Shown here: positions 58,276-64,000 of the stretch, piece by piece
Layout: each line of letters starts with the position of its first letter
Position numbering within the stretch: position 1 is the first letter of the stretch
DNA from: Isoetes taiwanensis
Lineage: Eukaryota > Streptophyta > Lycopodiopsida > Isoetales > Isoetaceae
Assembly (NCBI GenBank): GCA_021234155.1
Contig: JAJEKV010000314.1
Span: 60,001 to 124,000 of the forward strand
Length of the DNA stretch: 64,000 nucleotides
Direction of reading: 5' to 3'
The notes under the pieces: model-generated
What the model was told of the DNA's origin: nothing
What the model saw: the letters and a program-made list of their open reading frames with translations, nothing else
Database searches by the model: none
Position numbers and translations under genes: made by a program

Positions 58276-58546
58276 ATCACTCCCTATAATTATGTTTTGT
58301 AATGTACAAAATCAACACCATATAGTATGTTACACGAAATCTTATAGTATTTTTTAAATCTTGTTATCTGGTATCATAATTTCTATACATCCATACCCCC
58401 ACAAGCGAGGGAATTTTGTGTACGGTGTAGATTAAGGAATAAGGGGTGAATATGCCTATCAACAGCTCTCGATGATCCGGAGTCACCCCCGTGTGAATAT
58501 GCACCCAAACAAAGGGGGTTTAAGGGGAATTTAATTTTAAGGTGTG
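58276..58546 (-). mobile_element. MITE fragment (third copy), inside the LINE
   Basis: Its reverse complement starts AATTAAATTCCCCTTAAAC, then CTTTGTTTGGGTGCATATTC and ends in the body of the MITE (ACATACTATATGGTGTTGAT, TTGTACATTACAAAACA). One inverted end is missing. It forms the left part of the 2.1-kb block that splits the LINE. Confidence 0.7.
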
Positions 58547-59529
58547 TAATGTATAACTTTAAAAAAATTTCAAAAAAAAAAAAAAAAAACAAACATTATA
58601 TCACACTTGGAAACATTAGATGTAATGGTTTGTGTTAGAAAAAAAAATTTGGCCCCTTCAAGGCCTTGCCTAAAACAATATAGTCGAGAAGAGCACTTAA
58701 ACCATGTGCTTTGCCATGGCACATGTGTTGTCGTATATTTAAAAATGCCATCTTGGATACATATGTTGTGGGGAATAATCAAACATCTCCACAAGTATGC
58801 ATAGGGTGTTATAGAATTGCAAAGGCAACTTAAATGGATGGTATAAACTACGAAATGAACATAAATACTTGAGCACTTCAACTTGAATATGCACAACTTT
58901 TTACAAGAACTCGAGGGGGTATTCTATGTTCCAATAAGGCCCCATTGCAAGAAAATCAGTTGTATTTCTTGCTTCATAGCCTTTGGTCGATATGTATCTC
59001 AACAATTGTAGACGATCTAAGCATGTGGCTGCAATTCCGGCCCTCGATTAATAGGACAATCCACGAGTTCAAGCTTAGGTACATTACATTGGCCAATAAT
59101 GTATCCCTTCAAACTAGACCCCTTTGTCATTACTCAATACAAGCTTGCTTCGGGTGATCCTCCAAAGAAGAATATGTTTATGTTGAGAACAACTTGCAAA
59201 AATATTGCTTGCATTCCATTCTCTACTACAGGTTCGAAAAATCAACGACTGAACCCATCCTTGATGACCTTTTAATTTTCCATGTACGATAATGAATTGA
59301 TGCCAGAACTAGTCTTGATGTATAGATGAATTTGGTTATCCAAACCCCCATAGCCAACAAAATATCCGGTTTGTTGGGAAGAAGCACCATGGAATCAACA
59401 ACCATGACTTTTGATCCAGCGGAAATAGTTTGTCAATCGATGCACGGCATTTGCCTATGAAGAAGGTGCAATAAATGTTAAAAGGCTGGTGATATGGTGA
59501 AGTGTATGATGAGCAATTCGCCTTATTAG
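58547..59529. other. Inserted sequence of unknown class
   Basis: Part of the block within the LINE. 58607-58670 repeats the bases that follow the MITE at 23.37 kb, so a unit larger than the MITE was inserted. No coding sequence is supported. Confidence 0.4.
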
Positions 59530-60200
59530 GCAAGGAAAATTCCCTTTAGTTGGGCAAGCCCAAAGAGCACACACCGGAAAAAATTACCTCCGACTGCATT
59601 GGAATTGACATGTCCCACACACGAATGCCATCGAGAAGATGAAAATGCGAATACGACTTCCACGGATGATGATATGCAACGTAAATGCATGTTGACCTTT
59701 GTCATGGGTGGATCTGAAAGTACCGGTCGCCACTATAATTTCCAAACACCCGGTAAATACACATAAGAATGCTAATCAAAAAGCTTAACAGGATCACCCA
59801 GCCTAAAATCATGCTGCCGGAACCAGCTCCACCGGATCACCCAAAATTCCCTTTAGTTGGGCAAGCCCAAAGAGCACACCTGCACTTCAGAAAAATTACC
59901 TCCAGCCTGCATTGGAATTGACATGTCCCACACACCTAACTATTGCCATCGGAAGATGAAGATCTGAATCACTTCTTCCCGGATGATAACATGCAACTGT
60001 AAAATGCATGCCTGACCTTGTCATGGGTGGAATGGAGCTCAAGTACAAATGCCACTATAATTTCCAAACACTCCGGTAAATACACATAAGAATGCCAATC
60101 AAAAAGCAACGGGATCACCTAGCCTAAAATCATGCTCTGGGAACCAGCTCCATAGGATCACCCGTGCTAAAACCATGCCGACTTCTATCTACGGGCCTCG
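59530..60200. repeat. Tandem pair of about 305-bp units
   Basis: 59538-59830 and 59846-60170 both read AAAATTCCCTTTAGTTGGGC, AAGCCCAAAGAGCACAC, TTGACATGTCCCACACAC, AATTTCCAAACA, AATACACATAAGAATGC and CCTAAAATCATGCT in order. The first copy is shorter, mainly by losses of 1-5 bp. Confidence 0.9.
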
Positions 60201-61745
60201 AACCCCTAAAATAACCCTAAAGTAAAAAATAAAAATAAAAATAAAAAAAAAAATAAAGGGGTAAACCATTGGGGATATGAAATTTAGACAATAAAAATGG
60301 GAGTGCACTCTAGATATCTTGATTAGTATGCCTCTAATCACGCCCATGAAATCATATAAAACTATGCCAAAAGCAGTATAAAATCACAAAAAAAAACCCC
60401 TGTTATAATGCTACATATTGGCCCCCACACTTCGCCCCATAGGAGGACCGGTTCAACTAAGGCCACGAACGGTGTGTCTGGTGACCCCATGCATCTGCCT
60501 CGCCTTGTATTTTTGTTTTGCATTGCATCGGGGGCTTTCCGGCCTGCGGACCCATAACCCGATGGATGCATCGGTGGTAGTAGAAAACCCAATGCCCAAA
60601 TACTTATAAGGCTGAGCCACCTCCTTTACACACGGTAAGTGAGCGAGGGAAGGCGTGGTGCGGGATGATGGTACCGGTGGCTGAGCACCCTTGTCTTCGC
60701 CAAGTTAACTCTCATGTCGTGAATTGGCGAAAGTGTCAAAGCATCAATTGGCGTTGCATGTCCCTCACAGGGTATGTCTGGCGGGGGCAACATCATCGAC
60801 ATATATGAGTTGCGGATTATGTAGTGCATCAATGGCCTCAGGTGCTTTCGGCTAGCCATTCTTCTAAAATTTGGTCAATGTACAAGCGAAGAGTGTGGGG
60901 ATAGAGGGGCAGCACTGGCGCACCCCAATGCTACTAACAAGCGGGCTCCCGACGGTGTGAGGCACGTAGACAAGCCCTCGTATAGATATGCGTATAGCGA
61001 TACGCAGATTGACCGGGGTCCCCTAAGCTGTCTCAATCGTCCCACAACTTATCGAGGCGCGTGTCAAAAGCCTTTGCGAAATCCACAAAACAGCGAGTCT
61101 GATTAAAGGCGTTGATTCAGGCTATCCTCTACATGGAACATTCTTGAGTGAAGATATGGTCAATAGTAGAATGCGGGGCGGAAGCCTGCTGGCGTGAGCC
61201 GCACTTCTCCATCCTCGCCCCAAAGTGACCGATTCCTTTGCTCCAAGAATCCAGAAGGCAAACAGCGTGGCAAAAGGCAGGCCCGACCATAATGGTGCCG
61301 ATATGGGCTGGGCTGTGGGGTCCGGAGCTTTGTATATGGGCACAACTCAAGCCGGTAGTCCAAGGTGTGGGGAAGCCTTCTTGCAATGCCCGTTGAAGAG
61401 TCTTTGTGAAGCGGCACCATTGGGGGCCCAAGCCCGCGAGTTTCTGCGCATACCATCCAAATCACGCCTTCGGATTGGCGGCGTTGCGGGCCCATTATGA
61501 CATCCAACCGGTGTATGACCGGTGCTAGGCACATCTGCGGAGAATCTCGGTGCGGCTTCCCATTGGGTCATCCCCAATTTGCGCAAGTATCTCACCGGTA
61601 TTGTTCCCGTGGTAATATTTCACGTGGCGGGTTTACTCAAGACCTTTCTCCAGAAGGCCCTAGGGTGGCGGTCTAGCAGACCAAACATCTGTTGTTGGTG
61701 CTCCGCAAGGTACCTGGCTTTCTTGGTCTTGAGGAAGGAGCGGTA

Positions 61746-64000
61746 TTGACGGCTATGAAAAGAAAAATATCAAGAGAGCTATGAAAAGAAAAATAAATCG
61801 AGCATTAGGTATAATGTCCATCAACCTAGATGAAGAAAGGCCAAAATAGACGCATCAAACTGAAACCCCAAAGAGATTATGTGCGATGAATATCATCGAC
61901 AAAGCCTGTGACTATGCATCAAACTATATCATGTAGATCTTCAAAAATGGAGCAGATAAAAATATATAGTGGCCTAAGAATAGACTGGATGGGACTATGC
62001 AATGTCATCAGCACCCACCACATATAATACCAGTAAATGGCTCAAAGCAAAGCGAGATGTACCCAAAATTTGTACCTTTCATGAATGTGTGACGCAAGTC
62101 CAAGAATGAACAACGAAGCAAAGGGGTAAACATAGCATGCCAACGTTAACATCAAATGCATGTAAACTACATCTATCGACAAAGGACAAAACATGTCAAT
62201 GAAAAAGCAAGTAGACAAAATAATAATGGAACAAGTACAATCCTAACCACGTCCACAATGAAGCAAAAAGTGTCAAATGTTGAATCCAGCCAACAAAGAA
62301 GATAAAGAGCTCGAGTAGAATATGTTAGCAACAAAGTGAACAAATATAATTTCCGTATGAATATATATTATAATGGCAAAAGAAGAAAATGGAAGGACTT
62401 AAACCTGTACCTATGGAGCCAAACCCATGCATCTCCACCACAAGCCAATCGGAACACAAAGCTGGCCTTTTATGCATTCTCTCCTTGGCGTATGTCCCAA
62501 AGCACAAAGTATCATGCTGAGTTTGTTGTGTATTAAGAAGCATCATTTCCAGAAAAGGAGATAACATTGCACTCCACGCAATCCACGAAAACGTCGCAAT
62601 TCAGAAGAAAAGGCTAGTAAACATGGGTCTAGAAGAACAAGATGCAGGATCCACATATAGATATATGGGAAGCATGCAACAAGTGCCTTAATGGCTGCAG
62701 TGAAATCCAATTGAGAGTCAACATAACATTAATTGGTCAAGAACACGAAAAGCTGGAATAACACATTAATTGATGGAACCTACAAGCCTATGAAAGCAAA
62801 ATGAAAGCAAAAACCATTGCATCAATGAAAGCAAAAATATACAAGTCTAAACACAAGCCAATCTATAAGACTACTCAAAATTGCCCTAGTTAAACAGTTA
62901 AACCTCACGGTTGCATGGATGAATCAACTCGGCATAGAATGAAATGTTTTAAGCAACGAAAACCTCGGGATGTGTACGCCAAGTCTCAGGTGAGGAATAG
63001 AATGATTTATAAGAACCACTTCAAATTCTCAGAAATGTTAATATCTATCAAAAATGGCCCTCATATATGCAGCTCATATGATCAAAGCTTTAACAGCAGC
63101 ATAAAATCCAGCTAATGGATGTAGATACGAGTAAAAATGGGCAACAATAGAACAAATAACTCATAAATATAACCATAAACAGGGCTTGGACAAACAATGG
63201 GAAAAATGTGTACAGATGCAACGAACATCAGGGCTTGGCAAGTTGAAATTAAGGAAAGGGGCATCACTAACCTGCTAATCTGCTGACGATCTTACATAGG
63301 AGGCAACTTACGCCATTCATGGAATTTGTAGATGCAAAAGAACATTACTAACCTGGCGATGATTTTTCATAAGGCACCTTCGGTTGTATTCCATGGATAT
63401 CAGAAGCAAACATATCGCATCTGTTTGGAACTCACAGATGCAACAAAAGAACGATTTTGGTGGGCTGCCAGAAGCATGAACAGGCGGTGGATTTAAGCGT
63501 TTTCCCTCTTGTTCGAAGACTTCTGCGCTCTAAAAGGATGCTCACGGAATCCAAAGTTAAACCGTGACTCAAATACCTCCGGTTGCCGAATCAGCCTCAC
63601 GGCCTGCCAAAATGGAGAGTGACCTCTGCATTGGTGTATAATATGCCATCAATCATGCTCCAAACTTGCCGATCTAGTTAGAAATTGTGCCACCGTCGAT
63701 TCCGCAAAAAATCTTCTTTGAGATGCGAACAATGGATAAAAAGCTTTAAATCTAACACTAGCAAAAACTAAAAGACAAATTGCGAGCGATGAACTGTGTT
63801 AAGCAAATCGACAACGGCAAAATAGAAACGACTGCGTTAAAATATCTATGGCCTAGAAACTACAACGGCAGAAACAGATTTAAATCAATAATATCACTGC
63901 TAATAAACACAAAGAAGGTCTCGGAGAAAGCGAGAAAGCGCAAGCCGAATCTGAGACCACCAGAAAATGAAAGGACGAGCACGCTCAGAGCAAGAAAACT
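61746..64000. other. No gene recognised; purine-rich, repeat-like
   Basis: Up to about 63200 the plus strand is A/G-rich like 54.7-57.3 kb, so this may be the same element continuing beyond the LINE insertion. From 63500 to the edge the reverse strand has pyrimidine tracts, as in a leader sequence. A 19-bp direct repeat, GCTATGAAAAGAAAAAT(A), sits at 61752 and 61776 beside the LINE edge. No frame shows a known domain. Confidence 0.4.

Larger units (their letters stand above)
57331..61745 (-). mobile_element. LINE (RTE-like), copy 3, with reverse transcriptase, split by an insertion
   Basis: The minus strand, high to low, shows reverse transcriptase landmarks of a non-LTR element: QAGFRP-like ...STIDHIFT (about 61160), CFVDFAKAFDTRLDKLW (61040-61090), a frameshifted GVRQ-C-P-x-P-T-L-F with LYIDQILEEW (60870-60925), QLIYVDDVAPA (the catalytic YxDD, 60785-60815), MRVNLAKTRVLS (60685-60720), YKYLGI (60595-60612) and VEPVLLWGEVWGP (60410-60450). 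After the insertion at about 58270-60405, coding resumes with GVKSTVPYQILL (58180-58215) and IEDE (about 57690), and the shared 3' end lies at 57331. Many stops and shifts; no endonuclease domain within the window. Confidence 0.75.

Noticed and set aside
60362-60592. Independent 76-codon gene on the minus strand
   Set aside because: Its VEPVLLWGEVWG segment belongs to the post-RT region of the LINE.

Overview
The window reads as nuclear DNA of a land plant, probably a repeat-rich seed-free plant such as a fern. The grounds are GT-AG introns, a plant WAT1/EamA transporter gene, PLS-type pentatricopeptide repeats, and Ty3 chromovirus, Ty1/copia, CACTA, MITE and LINE sequences, with very little intact coding DNA. 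The exact taxon cannot be read from the sequence. I saw no tRNA, rRNA, CRISPR array or organelle insertion.

Layout. Positions 1-5523 hold the decayed 3' half of a Ty3/gypsy chromovirus, from reverse transcriptase to chromodomain, polypurine tract and a 1.42-kb 3' LTR, joined to a piece of a second Ty3 element. Positions 5.5-20 kb hold one arm of a 0.57-kb repeat whose inverted partner lies 32 kb away at 38.9-39.5 kb, an orphan terminal exon, a LINE 3' fragment, an unidentified gene fragment, a PPR pseudogene, several tandem arrays, and the N-terminal part of a DUF7869-like protein. Positions 20-27.7 kb hold a truncated copy of a hairpin-bearing repeat, a MITE with long inverted ends, an apparently intact seven-exon WAT1-like gene on the minus strand (24.85-26.81 kb) with a decayed copy of its exon 6 downstream, and a copia LTR, primer-binding site and gag start only about 220 bp upstream of its ATG.

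Positions 27.9-39.9 kb hold a second DUF7869-like pseudogene (minus strand), unassigned degenerate coding sequence on the plus strand, and about twenty copies of a palindromic AAATTGGGC / GCCCAATTT motif. Positions 41.2-46.0 and 53.7-57.3 kb form a large inverted pair. Each side has a strand-asymmetric pyrimidine/purine tract and a 1-kb unit that opens with a long hairpin and is bounded by direct repeats. A third DUF7869-like segment (46.1-46.7 kb, with a 72-nt intron), a CACTA-type terminus with subterminal repeats (46.85 kb), and two more copies of the same LINE family follow. The copy at 57.3-61.7 kb keeps a recognisable reverse transcriptase and is itself split by a 2.1-kb insertion.

The only gene I would treat as probably functional is the WAT1-like transporter. 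Almost everything else is nested, broken mobile-element material. The most interesting unexplained signals are the DUF7869-like family, the dispersed AAATTGGGC palindromes, and the hairpin-bearing inverted repeat pair.
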